A stretch of 64,000 nucleotides of DNA from Streptomyces narbonensis (GTDB lineage Bacteria > Actinomycetota > Actinomycetes > Streptomycetales > Streptomycetaceae), in contig NZ_BMSF01000006.1 in the NCBI RefSeq assembly GCF_014649015.1, positions 62,001 through 126,000 of the forward strand, read 5' to 3'. Positions 1 through 7,674 of this stretch are shown here, in pieces. The notes below the pieces were generated by a model, which ran no database searches, was not told the origin of the DNA, and worked only from the letters and a program-made list of their open reading frames with translations. Each line of letters starts with the position of its first letter. Within the stretch, counting starts at the first letter, position 1. The position numbers and the translations under genes are program-made.

Positions 1-2
1 GC

Positions 3-1484
3 TCCCCGGAGCCCGGCCCCCGGCACCCCGAGCCCTCGCACGTCGGCGGCCGGCAGCCCGAGCCCGCGCACCTCGGCGGCCGCCACGCCGGTCCCGCCGA
101 GAGCGCCGGCGGCCCCGTCCGGCTGGGCGGCGCCACCGTCCCGATCGGCCCCGGCCCCCGGGTCTCCGACACCCGGGCGGCGCTCGCCGTCGGCCGGAGC
201 GCCGACGCGGGCCCGGCGACCGGCTGGATCCGGCCGCCCGCCGGCGGAGCGCACGGCGCCGAGCCCGGCCCGCTGCCGGGCTCGCGCCCCGTCGCCGTAC
301 CCCCGCAAGGTGATCCGGCCGCCCCGGCGCAGCCGCCGGAGCCCGGTCCCTGGCGGCCCTGGCGCTTCCGGATGTCGAACGACGTCTGGGGCACCCCGGT
401 CGTCGAGGGCGACCTGCTCTACGTGACCTCCTTCGAGGTGCACGCGCTGGACACCGGGAGCGGGCGGCGCCAGTTCAAGACCCGGGACGTGGCCTGGTCG
501 ATGGCCGTCTCCTCGGGCCGTATCCACGCCTCCGACGGGCCCACGCTGTACGCGCTCGACGCGACCGACGGCAGCGAGCGCTGGCGGCTGCACACGGACG
601 CCTGGGTGTACTCCCTCCAGGTGGACCGGGGCACGGTCGTCACCGGGACGCGCGGCGGCGGGGTCCAGGGCTGGGAGGCCTCCAACGGCGCCAAGCTGTG
701 GGAGATCACCGGTGCCCAGACCGACTTCGAGACCCCGGAGGCGGGTCCCGCCGTGCACGGCGACACCGTGTACGTCTGGAAGGACGCCCGGCTCCTGGCC
801 CTCGACGCCCGGACGGGCGTGGAGCGCTGGTCGTACCCGATCGGCGATGCCGCCTCCTGCGCCAACGTGCCGGTCCGGGTCGCCCCGGCCGAGGACGGCT
901 GTGTGTACGTCTCCGCCGGCACGCGGGTCCTGTCGATCGACATCGCCGCCGGCCACGTCCGCTGGCACTTCGAGGCGCCCGCCGTCTTCCTCTCCCCGCC
1001 CGCCTTCGCGCCGGGACCGGCCGTCACGGGCGGCGGGGTGTACCTCTCCGACCACCTCGGCACGGTGTACGCGCTCGACGCCACGACCGGTCAGGACCGG
1101 TGGCGGATCGCGACCGAGCCGCGCCAGTCGGCCGAGCCGGTGCTCGTAGCCGACGGCAACGTCCACGTCGGCAGCGGCAGCGCGCTCTACACGCTCGACG
1201 CGGTCACCGGCACCCCGAGGTGGCGGTTCGCGGCGGGCGGCGAGCTCGTCGGCTCCCCGGTCGTCGCCGACGGCCGGGTGCACTTCGGCTCCGCCGACCA
1301 CGTCCTCTACACGCTGGACGCGACCGGCGGGCAGCTCCGCTGGAAGCTCGCCACGGGCGGCGAGATCACCGGCTCGCCGGTGGCGAAGGGCGGGGTCGTG
1401 TACGCCTGTAGCAAGGACCGCTGCGTGTACGCGCTCGACGCGGTCAAGGGCACGGCCACGGGCAGAGGGTCCGCGCCCCGCTGA
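3..1484 (+). CDS. PQQ-like beta-propeller sensor region of a probable Ser/Thr kinase (5' truncated)
   Basis: The frame is open from the window edge, so the 5' end lies outside. The first ~120 codons are a Pro/Gly/Ala-rich linker. A beta-propeller follows, with about eight or nine repeats of the form (L/V)Y-ALDA-x-TG-xx-RW (for example YALDATDGSERW and YALDATTGQDRW). A disordered linker before such a propeller is the usual layout of the extracytoplasmic or ligand-sensing half of AfsK-like actinobacterial Ser/Thr kinases. No kinase motif is visible here, so the kinase assignment is inference; a stand-alone BamB-like propeller protein is the alternative. An ATG at 372 could be mistaken for the start, but the upstream frame has no stop and is clearly protein-like. 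The stop is TGA at 1482-1484. Confidence 0.7.
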   Translation, partial: SPEPGPRHPEPSHVGGRQPEPAHLGGRHAGPAESAGGPVRLGGATVPIGPGPRVSDTRAALAVGRSADAGPATGWIRPPAGGAHGAEPGPLPGSRPVAVPPQGDPAAPAQPPEPGPWRPWRFRMSNDVWGTPVVEGDLLYVTSFEVHALDTGSGRRQFKTRDVAWSMAVSSGRIHASDGPTLYALDATDGSERWRLHTDAWVYSLQVDRGTVVTGTRGGGVQGWEASNGAKLWEITGAQTDFETPEAGPAVHGDTVYVWKDARLLALDARTGVERWSYPIGDAASCANVPVRVAPAEDGCVYVSAGTRVLSIDIAAGHVRWHFEAPAVFLSPPAFAPGPAVTGGGVYLSDHLGTVYALDATTGQDRWRIATEPRQSAEPVLVADGNVHVGSGSALYTLDAVTGTPRWRFAAGGELVGSPVVADGRVHFGSADHVLYTLDATGGQLRWKLATGGEITGSPVAKGGVVYACSKDRCVYALDAVKGTATGRGSAPR

Positions 1485-1520
1485 CGACGGCTCCCCCGCT
1501 GACGAGGGTGCCCGCTGAGG

Positions 1521-1604
1521 GGAGGGGCCCCTGATTGACGGGAGGGGCCCCTGACGGAAGGGGCCCCTGACGGAAGGGGCCCCCGACGGGAGGGGGCCCC
1601 TGAC
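1521..1604. repeat. five tandem 15-19 bp palindromic units
   Basis: Units start at about 1521, 1541, 1556, 1572 and 1588. Each carries the self-complementary core GGGGCCCC followed by TGAC or a close variant. The array sits between two convergent genes, so it may act as a bidirectional terminator or transcription barrier. Copy number is likely to vary between strains. Confidence 0.7.
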
Positions 1605-1618
1605 GACGACGGCCCCCG

Positions 1619-2236
1619 CTATCGCGGTGGGGGACCCGGGGGTCCGTCCCGGTCCGGGTCCCAGGTCGGGACGTCGTAGGGCTGTGTGGGCGCGGCATAC
1701 GGGGTCGAGGCCTGCGGGTGGTGCTGCGGTCCGTCCCCGACCTCCGTGACGGGCGGCGGTCCGTCCAGCGTGGGGTGGGTGGGCCGCGGCTCGTGGTCCG
1801 CCCGGTCCAGCCGGTGTCCGTGGTGGTGCCGGCCGGACATGACGAGCGCGCCGAGGAGCAGCAGCACCCCGCCGCCGAAGGCGTTGGCGACCCCGTCGCC
1901 CAGGCCCGTACCGTCGCCGGAGATCACGAGGCTGCCTTCGGCCTGCCCGACGCGCACCATCCAGAAGATCGTGAAGCCGAGGACGACGAGCCCGGCGAGG
2001 GCGACGAGGAGCCGGGAGCGCAGGGCGACGCCGAGGACCGTGACGAGGGCGGCGAAGGCGAAGGGCAGGAGGATCGAGCCGAGCACGTCGGCCCGTGCGT
2101 CCGTGATGCCGGTGAACAGCTCGTCGATGGCGTAGTCGCGGCCGTGACGGCCGTCGTACCAGGCACGGAAGGGGCTCCAGACGGCGGCCGTCGCTCCGGC
2201 GAGGGCCAGGACCGAGCCGATGACGTTGCGGATCAT
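1619..2236 (-). CDS. four-helix integral membrane protein with Pro/His-rich tail
   Basis: The product has 205 residues. Hydrophobic segments lie near residues 3-20, 54-72, 75-93 and 116-134, suggesting four membrane helices. The tail from ~135 to 205 is hydrophilic and rich in Pro, His and Asp, probably disordered and cytoplasmic. The start is supported by AGGAGG seven bases upstream of the ATG. I recognise no enzymatic motif; it resembles small conserved actinobacterial membrane proteins of unknown role. It is divergent from the secreted-protein gene at 2362 and convergent with the propeller gene. Confidence 0.7.
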   Translation of the reverse strand: MIRNVIGSVLALAGATAAVWSPFRAWYDGRHGRDYAIDELFTGITDARADVLGSILLPFAFAALVTVLGVALRSRLLVALAGLVVLGFTIFWMVRVGQAEGSLVISGDGTGLGDGVANAFGGGVLLLLGALVMSGRHHHGHRLDRADHEPRPTHPTLDGPPPVTEVGDGPQHHPQASTPYAAPTQPYDVPTWDPDRDGPPGPPPR

Positions 2237-2310
2237 CGATCGGCCTCCTAGACGGTCCGGCTCTCGCTCCCGACGCTACGCCGGGTGCGGGGGGCCCGCC
2301 ATTTGCGGTC

Positions 2311-2334
2311 CGCCACACCCCTTAGGGTGTGGCG
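2311..2334. promoter_or_regulatory. perfect 10-bp inverted repeat before the secreted-protein gene
   Basis: CGCCACACCC, a four-base loop CTTA, then GGGTGTGGCG. The pairing can be extended outwards through a 2-nt bulge (GTCC/GGAC). It ends 27 bases before the ATG at 2362, so it is either an operator in the divergent promoter region or a 5' leader hairpin. Confidence 0.5.
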
Positions 2335-2361
2335 CGGACACGACAGCACGAGGGAGGACCG

Positions 2362-2970
2362 ATGGTGCGCACGCGCCTGAAGATGGCGGCGACGCTCACG
2401 GTGGTGGTGCTTGCGCTGACCGGATTCCAGACCGGCCACGGCAGCAGCAGCGGCGGCGGCAGCGGGAAGAGCAAGAGCAAGAGCCGAGGCTCGGACGACG
2501 ACTCGGGCGGCGGCTGCTCCAGCGACGAGAAGAGCAACGACGACTACAGCGGCTCGGGCGGCTCGGGCGGTTCCACGGGCACGGCATCGCCCGCCCCCAC
2601 CTCGGCGACGGTGAAGGTCGAGGTCGTCGTGGTCGACTGCGTGAAGCCCGCCCGGAAGAAGCGCAAGGGCAAGCCCGCCCGGAAGGCGGACACCACGGCG
2701 ACCCTGAAGGCCGTCTCGCGGGACGCGCTCCCGGGGACGTACTGGGTGACCCTGCAGTTCAGGAACGCCTCGGGGACGATGGTGGACCTCGGCGAGGCCG
2801 AGGTCACCGTCGGGAGCCACGAGACGAAGACGTTCGAGGTCGAGATGGAGAATCCGCAGTACGTCGACCGGGTGACGGACTGCTGGGTCTACGAGGTGCG
2901 CAGGCACGAGACCACCGCGACGCCCACCGTGACGCCTACCGCGTCCGGTACCCCTTCCCCCGCCCCGTGA
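2362..2970 (+). CDS. secreted protein with Ser/Gly/Lys-rich linker
   Basis: The product has 202 residues. An N-terminal signal peptide (MVRTRLKMAA, then a hydrophobic stretch to about residue 22) is followed by a low-complexity Ser/Gly/Lys/Asp region (28-80) and a probable beta-sandwich domain (~82-185) containing YWVTLQFRNASG, which resembles FxLYD-type extracellular domains. The tail is Thr/Pro rich. ATG 2362 is preferred over an in-frame ATG 33 bases upstream because GGGAGGA precedes it at good spacing and it opens directly on the signal peptide. The 3' end overlaps the convergent enoyl-CoA hydratase gene by 35 bases. Function unknown. Confidence 0.75.
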   Translation: MVRTRLKMAATLTVVVLALTGFQTGHGSSSGGGSGKSKSKSRGSDDDSGGGCSSDEKSNDDYSGSGGSGGSTGTASPAPTSATVKVEVVVVDCVKPARKKRKGKPARKADTTATLKAVSRDALPGTYWVTLQFRNASGTMVDLGEAEVTVGSHETKTFEVEMENPQYVDRVTDCWVYEVRRHETTATPTVTPTASGTPSPAP

Positions 2971-3712
2971 ACAGCCCCGCCTGACGCTCCGGTGTCAGGT
3001 TCCCCAGCGCGACCAGGTGCGGTGCGTGGGCGAGGGCCGGGGCGCGGGACGCCTCGGTGACCGACCAGAGCGCCCGGACCGTGCCCTGGACGGCCTCGGT
3101 CGGGTGCGCGGCGACGACGGCCGCGGCCCGCAGGGCGGCCCCCAGAGCCCCGCCGGCCGGGGTCAGCTCGGAGACGAGCCCCGTCTCGTAGGCGCGCCGG
3201 GCCGAGACCCGTTCCGCGCTGCCCATCAGGGCCATCCGGGCGATCTCCCCGTAGGGCATCCGCTGGGCCATGTGGATGGTCTCGAAGGCGCTGACCATGC
3301 CGTAGGTGGTGTGCGGGTCGAAGAAGGTGGCGTCCTCGCCGGCGACCAGGAACTCGGCCTCGCCGAGCAGGTAGAACGCCCCGCCGCAGGCCATGCCCTC
3401 GACGGCGGCGATCACCGGTTTCCACAGGTCGTTCGCCTTGGGGCCGATGGTGAGCAGGGGGTCGTCGATCGTGTACGGGGACGAGGGCTGCGGGATGTCC
3501 CCGACGGCGTCCCGGTCGATCCCCGTGCAGAAGGCCCGCCCGCCGGATCCGGTGACGACGATCGCGCGGACCTCGTCCTCGTACCGGAATCCCCGCCAGA
3601 CGGCGGCGAGTTCGCGGGCCATGTCCAGGGTGATCGCGTTGTGCTTCTCCGGCCGGTCGAGGGTGACGACCGCGACCCCGGTCTCCTTGTCGCGGTCGAC
3701 GCGGACGGCCAT
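2936..3712 (-). CDS. enoyl-CoA hydratase/isomerase family protein
   Basis: 258 residues, the normal length for crotonase-fold enzymes. Family motifs include LDRPEKHNAIT near the N-terminus, RAFCTGIDRDAV (CoA pocket and first oxyanion element, ~65) and the second oxyanion loop VEGMACGGAF (~105). These enzymes hydrate or isomerise 2-enoyl-CoA. Which acidic catalytic residues are present cannot be settled by eye. The ATG directly abuts the stop of the Zn-ribbon/OB gene (TAG then ATG), so it is the third gene of an operon with that gene and the thiolase. Acyl-CoA catabolism is the likely context. Confidence 0.9.
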   Translation of the reverse strand: MAVRVDRDKETGVAVVTLDRPEKHNAITLDMARELAAVWRGFRYEDEVRAIVVTGSGGRAFCTGIDRDAVGDIPQPSSPYTIDDPLLTIGPKANDLWKPVIAAVEGMACGGAFYLLGEAEFLVAGEDATFFDPHTTYGMVSAFETIHMAQRMPYGEIARMALMGSAERVSARRAYETGLVSELTPAGGALGAALRAAAVVAAHPTEAVQGTVRALWSVTEASRAPALAHAPHLVALGNLTPERQAGLFTGRGKGYRTR

Positions 3713-4150
3713 CTAGCCGCGCTCCAGGAGCCAGCGGGGGACCGTGACGCCGTCGACCTCGGTGAAGGCGACCCTCACCGCGGCGCCGATGCGCAGCCGG
3801 CCCGGGTCGAGCGAGTTCAGGGGTGCGTCGGGGGCGGTGACGACGTTGCCGGCGAGGCGGATGCGGGGGGCGTCGGCCAGCTCGACGAGGACCGCGTTGT
3901 ACCCGGGCTGGGCGGCGTAGTCGGGCAGGAGCGGCGGGTGGGGCAGGACGTACGACCAGATGCGGCCGCGTCCGGACATGAGCCGCCACTCGCTGTCGAA
4001 GGAGTGGCAGTGCGGGCAGCAGGGCCGGGGCGGGAAGCGGAGCTCGCCGCAGTCGGGGGCCGCGCAGGCCTGGACGCGGAGCTCGCCCCGGGCGGCGTAC
4101 TCCCAGAAGGGGGCGCCGTCCTCGTCGGTGACCGGTGTCAGCATCGGCAT
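3713..4150 (-). CDS. Zn-ribbon OB-fold protein (DUF35-type acyl-CoA-associated)
   Basis: 145 residues. The N-terminal rubredoxin-like Zn ribbon has Cys pairs CAAPDCG and CCPHC about 14 residues apart, followed by an OB-fold with GRGRIWSY and YNAVLVELAD. This is the DUF35 architecture, whose members usually sit beside SCP2/lipid-transfer thiolases and form a complex with them; the thiolase is immediately upstream here. The start at 4150 is chosen because GAGGAG lies about 10 bases upstream; a second Met two codons in is less well placed. Confidence 0.88.
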   Translation of the reverse strand: MPMLTPVTDEDGAPFWEYAARGELRVQACAAPDCGELRFPPRPCCPHCHSFDSEWRLMSGRGRIWSYVLPHPPLLPDYAAQPGYNAVLVELADAPRIRLAGNVVTAPDAPLNSLDPGRLRIGAAVRVAFTEVDGVTVPRWLLERG

Positions 4151-4164
4151 GGTGTCTCGGCTCC

Positions 4165-5307
4165 TCAGGCTCGAAGGAGGATCGCGGAGGTGGGCACGCC
4201 CTCGCCGGCCGTGACCAGGCAGGTGGCGGCGTCGGGCACTTGGGCGGTGGAGCTGCCGCGGAGCTGCTTCACGCCCTCGTTGATGAGGTTGAAGCCGTGG
4301 ACGTACGCCTCGCTCAGTCCGCCGCCGCCGGTGTTGAGGGGCAGCCGGCCGCCGATCTCCAGCGCGCCGCCCTCGGTGAAGGCGGCGCCCTCGCCGCGCC
4401 CGCAGAAGCCGTAGCCCTCCAGGGAGAGCGGGACGAGCGGGGTGAAGGCGTCGTAGATCTGGGCGACGTCGACGTCCTGGGGCCCGAAGTCGGCCTGTTT
4501 CCAGAGGTGTCGGGCGGCGGTCCAGGCGGGTCCGGAGAGCGGGTCGTCGTTCCAGTAGTTGACCATGCCGTGGTGCTGGGCGGGCAGGCCCTGGGCGGCG
4601 GAGTGGACGTAGACGGGCTTCTGGCGGCAGTCGCGGGCCCGTTCGGCGGAGACGATGACGCAGGCGAGGGCGCCGTCGGTCTCCAGGCAGTTGTCGAAGA
4701 GGCAGAGGGGCTCGCTGATCCAGCGGGAGGTCATGTACATCTCGCGGGTCAGCGGGCGCTCGTACATGATCGCGGCGGGGTTCTGGTTGGCGCGGTTGCG
4801 GCAGGCCAGCGCGACGTTGAAGAGGTGGTCGCGGGTGGCGCCGTACTCGTGCATGTAGCGGCGGGCGAGCATGCCGATCTCGTCGGCGGGGCGGAGCAGC
4901 CCGAAGGGGCGGGTCCACTGGCCGGGGGTGGGCAGCTGGGCGGCGGTGTTCTTCCACGGGCGGGGGCCGGAGCCCCGCTTCCGGGAGCGCCAGGCGACTC
5001 CGACGCTCGCCTGGCCGGTGGCGACGGCGGCGGCGAGGTGGCCGACGGTGGCGCAGGAGCCGCCGCCGCCGTAGCCGACCTTGGAGAAGAAGGTGACGTC
5101 GCCGGCGCCGATGGCCTTGGCGACCTCGACCTCGTCGGTCTCCTCCATCGTGTACGAGGCGAAGCCGTCGACCTCGGAGGGGTCGATCCCGGCGTCGTCG
5201 AGGGCGGCGAGGATCGCCCGGCAGGCGAGCGCCTTCTCGGACTCGGGGAGGTGTTTCGCGAAGGCTGTCTGTCCTATGCCGACGATGGCCGTGGCGTCCT
5301 TGAGCAC
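4165..5307 (-). CDS. lipid-transfer protein-type thiolase (SCP2 thiolase family)
   Basis: 380 residues. The N-terminal VGIGQTAFAK, the nucleophile region GGGGSCATVGH with Cys85, and the C-terminal NTGGGGLSEAYVHGF and AGEGVPTSAILL motifs are those of the Ltp/SCP2 thiolase family in actinobacteria. Family members carry out C-C bond cleavage (thiolytic or retro-aldol) on CoA esters, for example in steroid side-chain degradation. It heads the three-gene operon with the DUF35 and hydratase genes. Two CTGAC-N5-GTCAG operators lie directly upstream, in the region shared with the divergent acyl-CoA ligase. The exact substrate cannot be read from sequence. Confidence 0.9.
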   Translation of the reverse strand: MLKDATAIVGIGQTAFAKHLPESEKALACRAILAALDDAGIDPSEVDGFASYTMEETDEVEVAKAIGAGDVTFFSKVGYGGGGSCATVGHLAAAVATGQASVGVAWRSRKRGSGPRPWKNTAAQLPTPGQWTRPFGLLRPADEIGMLARRYMHEYGATRDHLFNVALACRNRANQNPAAIMYERPLTREMYMTSRWISEPLCLFDNCLETDGALACVIVSAERARDCRQKPVYVHSAAQGLPAQHHGMVNYWNDDPLSGPAWTAARHLWKQADFGPQDVDVAQIYDAFTPLVPLSLEGYGFCGRGEGAAFTEGGALEIGGRLPLNTGGGGLSEAYVHGFNLINEGVKQLRGSSTAQVPDAATCLVTAGEGVPTSAILLRA

Positions 5308-5332
5308 CGGACCTCCTTTTGGGGCAGCACTG

Positions 5333-5347
5333 CTGACAGCGCGTCAG
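5333..5347. promoter_or_regulatory. operator copy 1, CTGAC-N5-GTCAG
   Basis: CTGACAGCGCGTCAG, in the divergent promoter between the thiolase operon and the acyl-CoA ligase gene. It is one of seven copies in the window, and its centre is 27 bp from copy 2. The short palindrome is typical of TetR-family operators. Confidence 0.65.
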
Positions 5348-5359
5348 GTTACAACTAAT

Positions 5360-5374
5360 CTGACGGATAGTCAG
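5360..5374. promoter_or_regulatory. operator copy 2, CTGAC-N5-GTCAG
   Basis: CTGACGGATAGTCAG, 19 bases before the ATG of the acyl-CoA ligase gene. It carries the same arms as copy 1 and lies in the same divergent intergenic region. Confidence 0.65.
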
Positions 5375-5392
5375 CTACAGGGAGGGGTGGGC

Positions 5393-6940
5393 ATGCGCGG
5401 CGACCTGGAGTGGGGCACGATCCCCGGGCTCGTGCGGGCGGCGGCCGAGCGGTACGGGGAGCGGGAGGCCGTCGTCGACGGACGCGTCCGCGTCACCTAC
5501 GCCGAACTCGGCGAGCGCGTCGAGCGGGCGGCCGCCGCCTGCATCGCCACCGGAGTACGGGCGGGGGACCGGGTGGCGATCTGGGCCCCCAACACCCTCG
5601 ACTGGATCGTCTCGGCGCTCGGCGCCGTCTCCGCGGGCGCCGTCCTCGTCCCCCTGAACACCCGCTTCAAGGGCACCGAGGCCGCCCAGGTCCTCCAGCG
5701 CTCCCGGGCCCGCCTGCTCTTCGTCACCGGCACCTTCCTCGGCACCTCGTACGTGGCCTCCCTGCGCCGCTCGGGCGTGGCGCTCCCGCACCTGGAGAAG
5801 GCCGTCGTCCTCGGCGACACCGCGCCCGACGACGCGGGATGGACGACCTGGAAGGCCTTCCTCACGGAGGGCGACCGGGTGCCGGCCGCGCGGGTGCGCG
5901 CCCGGGCCGACGCGATCGACCCCTCGGACCCCTCCGACATCATCTACACCTCGGGCACCACGGGTCGGCCCAAGGGGGCCGTCATCGGCCACGCCCAGAG
6001 CCTGCGCTGCTACGAGGTCTGGTCCGAGCTCGCCGGCCTCCGGGAGGGTGACCGCTACCTCGTCGTCAACCCGTTCTTCCACACCTTCGGCTACAAGGCC
6101 GGGGTCCTCGCCTGCCTCATGCGGGGCGCGGTGATCGTCCCGCAGTCCGTCTTCACCGTGGACACGGTCCTCGCCAACATCGCCGCCGAGCGCATCACGG
6201 TCCTCCCCGGACCGCCCACCCTCCACCAGTCCCTCCTGGACCACCCGGCCCGCGCCGGCCACGACCTCTCCTCGCTCCGCCTCGTCGTGACGGGCGCGGC
6301 CGTGGTCCCGCTCCGGCTCGTCGAACGCCTCCGCACCGAGCTGGGGATCGGCACGGTCCTCACCGCGTACGGCCTCTCCGAGGCGAGCGGCCTCGTCACC
6401 ATGTGCCGCCGCGACGACCCCGCGGGGACGGTCGCCACGACCTCGGGCCGGCCCGTTCCCGACACCGAGGTCAGGCTCTCGCCGACCGGCGAGGTCCTCG
6501 TCCGCGGCCACCACGTCATGCGCGGCTACTTCGAGGACGAGGAGGCGACGGCGGCGGCGATCGACGAGGACGGCTGGCTGCGCACCGGGGACGTCGGAGT
6601 CCTGGACGAGGCGGGGAACCTGCGGATCACGGACCGGCTGAAGGACATGTTCATCGTGGGTGGCTTCAACGCCTACCCGGCCGAGATCGAGCAACTCCTG
6701 GGCCTGCACCCGGACATCGCGGACGTCGCGGTCGTCGGCATCCCCGACCGGAGGCTCGGCGAGGTCGGCAAGGCCTTCGCGGTGCGCCGGGCGGGGGCGC
6801 GGGTGACGGCGGACGACCTGATCGCCTGGTCGCGGCGGGAGATGGCCAACTACAAGGTCCCGCGAGAGGTCGAGTTCGTGACGGAGCTGCCGAGGAACGC
6901 GAGCGGGAAGGTGGTGAAGGGGGAGCTGCGGGGGCGGTAG
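5393..6940 (+). CDS. acyl-CoA synthetase (AMP-forming, ANL superfamily)
   Basis: 515 residues. The AMP-binding signature IIYTSGTTGRPKGAV lies at about 183-197. YGLSEASGL, GWLRTGDVG, the hinge ITDRLKDMFIVGGFNAYP and the C-terminal lysine motif PRNASGKVVKGEL complete the set of ANL core motifs. It should adenylate a carboxylic acid and load it onto CoA. ATG 5393 is favoured by GGAGGGG just upstream; an in-frame ORF extends further 5' but through the operators. It is divergent from the thiolase/OB/hydratase operon and shares two operators with it, which fits activation of the substrate that the operon then degrades. Confidence 0.93.
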   Translation: MRGDLEWGTIPGLVRAAAERYGEREAVVDGRVRVTYAELGERVERAAAACIATGVRAGDRVAIWAPNTLDWIVSALGAVSAGAVLVPLNTRFKGTEAAQVLQRSRARLLFVTGTFLGTSYVASLRRSGVALPHLEKAVVLGDTAPDDAGWTTWKAFLTEGDRVPAARVRARADAIDPSDPSDIIYTSGTTGRPKGAVIGHAQSLRCYEVWSELAGLREGDRYLVVNPFFHTFGYKAGVLACLMRGAVIVPQSVFTVDTVLANIAAERITVLPGPPTLHQSLLDHPARAGHDLSSLRLVVTGAAVVPLRLVERLRTELGIGTVLTAYGLSEASGLVTMCRRDDPAGTVATTSGRPVPDTEVRLSPTGEVLVRGHHVMRGYFEDEEATAAAIDEDGWLRTGDVGVLDEAGNLRITDRLKDMFIVGGFNAYPAEIEQLLGLHPDIADVAVVGIPDRRLGEVGKAFAVRRAGARVTADDLIAWSRREMANYKVPREVEFVTELPRNASGKVVKGELRGR

Positions 6941-6982
6941 GCGTGTGAGGTGGATCACTTGCGCGGTGGTATGGTGACAGGT

Positions 6983-7282
6983 ATGGCAACGAAGAAGTAC
7001 ACCGTGACGCTGCCCGAGGAACTCGCCGAGGAGATCCGCCGCGAGGTGGGGCAGGGCGGCTTCAGCGCGTATGTCACGCAGGCCATACAGCGCCAGCGGG
7101 AGCAGGACCGGCTGGGGGAGCTGGTGGACTGGATGGAGAGCGAATTCGGCCCCGTCACCAAGGAGGACCTGGCGGCCGCCGAGGCCGAGCGGCAGGAGAT
7201 CATCCGCTGGCACGAGGAACGAGTGGCGCGTGAGCGCGCGGAGTCCGACGTCCCGGAGGAGCGTCGGGCGGACGCCGCATGA
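6983..7282 (+). CDS. VapB-like antitoxin (pair 1)
   Basis: 99 residues. The N-terminal KYTVTLPEELAEEIRREV followed by GGFSAYVTQAIQRQ reads as a ribbon-helix-helix DNA-binding unit. The charged C-terminal half would wrap the toxin. The gene ends in a 4-base ATGA overlap with the PIN toxin gene. The start is set by a -10 hexamer TATGGT at 6970-6975, seven bases before the ATG, suggesting a leaderless transcript; an in-frame ATG at 6971 would lie inside that hexamer. It is related to the antitoxin at 16909. Confidence 0.82.
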   Translation: MATKKYTVTLPEELAEEIRREVGQGGFSAYVTQAIQRQREQDRLGELVDWMESEFGPVTKEDLAAAEAERQEIIRWHEERVARERAESDVPEERRADAA

Positions 7283-7674
7283 CCGAGATCTGTTACGTCC
7301 TGGACAGCGAGGGGCTTTCCAGGACGGTGCTCGGCGACCCCGTGATGAAGGCTCGTCTCAAGGATGCGCGTGGCGTCGGCGTTCGCGTGGTGACCAGCTC
7401 CATGACGATGATCGAGGCCTACCACTCCAAGGTCCCCCACCCGGCCTGGAGATGGCTCCTCTCCCGGATCATTGTCGAACCCGTCACGGAGGAGATCGCG
7501 GACTCGGCGATCAGCGTTCTGAAGAACGCCGGTCTTCATGGACACAAGTACGCGATCGACGCCGCGCTCGCGGTGATCGCGGGGCGGCAGAGGGGGCTCG
7601 TGACGGTGTTCACCTCCGACGAGGACGACATGACCAAGCTGTGTCCGCTGCACGTGCGGGTTCAGCGCGTCTGA
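7279..7674 (+). CDS. PIN-domain toxin, VapC-like (pair 1)
   Basis: 131 residues. The candidate acidic metal-binding residues of the PIN active site are Asp9 (YVLDSEG), Glu46 (MIEAYHS), Asp94 (YAIDAALA) and Asp114 (FTSDEDD). Family members are Mg-dependent RNases that cleave tRNA or rRNA and are neutralised by the cognate antitoxin. Translation is coupled to the antitoxin through ATGA. The block AGLHGHKYA(I/L)DA is shared with the toxin at 16520, so the two are paralogues. The 3' end overlaps the convergent DUF2079 gene by 13 bases. Confidence 0.85.
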   Translation: MTEICYVLDSEGLSRTVLGDPVMKARLKDARGVGVRVVTSSMTMIEAYHSKVPHPAWRWLLSRIIVEPVTEEIADSAISVLKNAGLHGHKYAIDAALAVIAGRQRGLVTVFTSDEDDMTKLCPLHVRVQRV

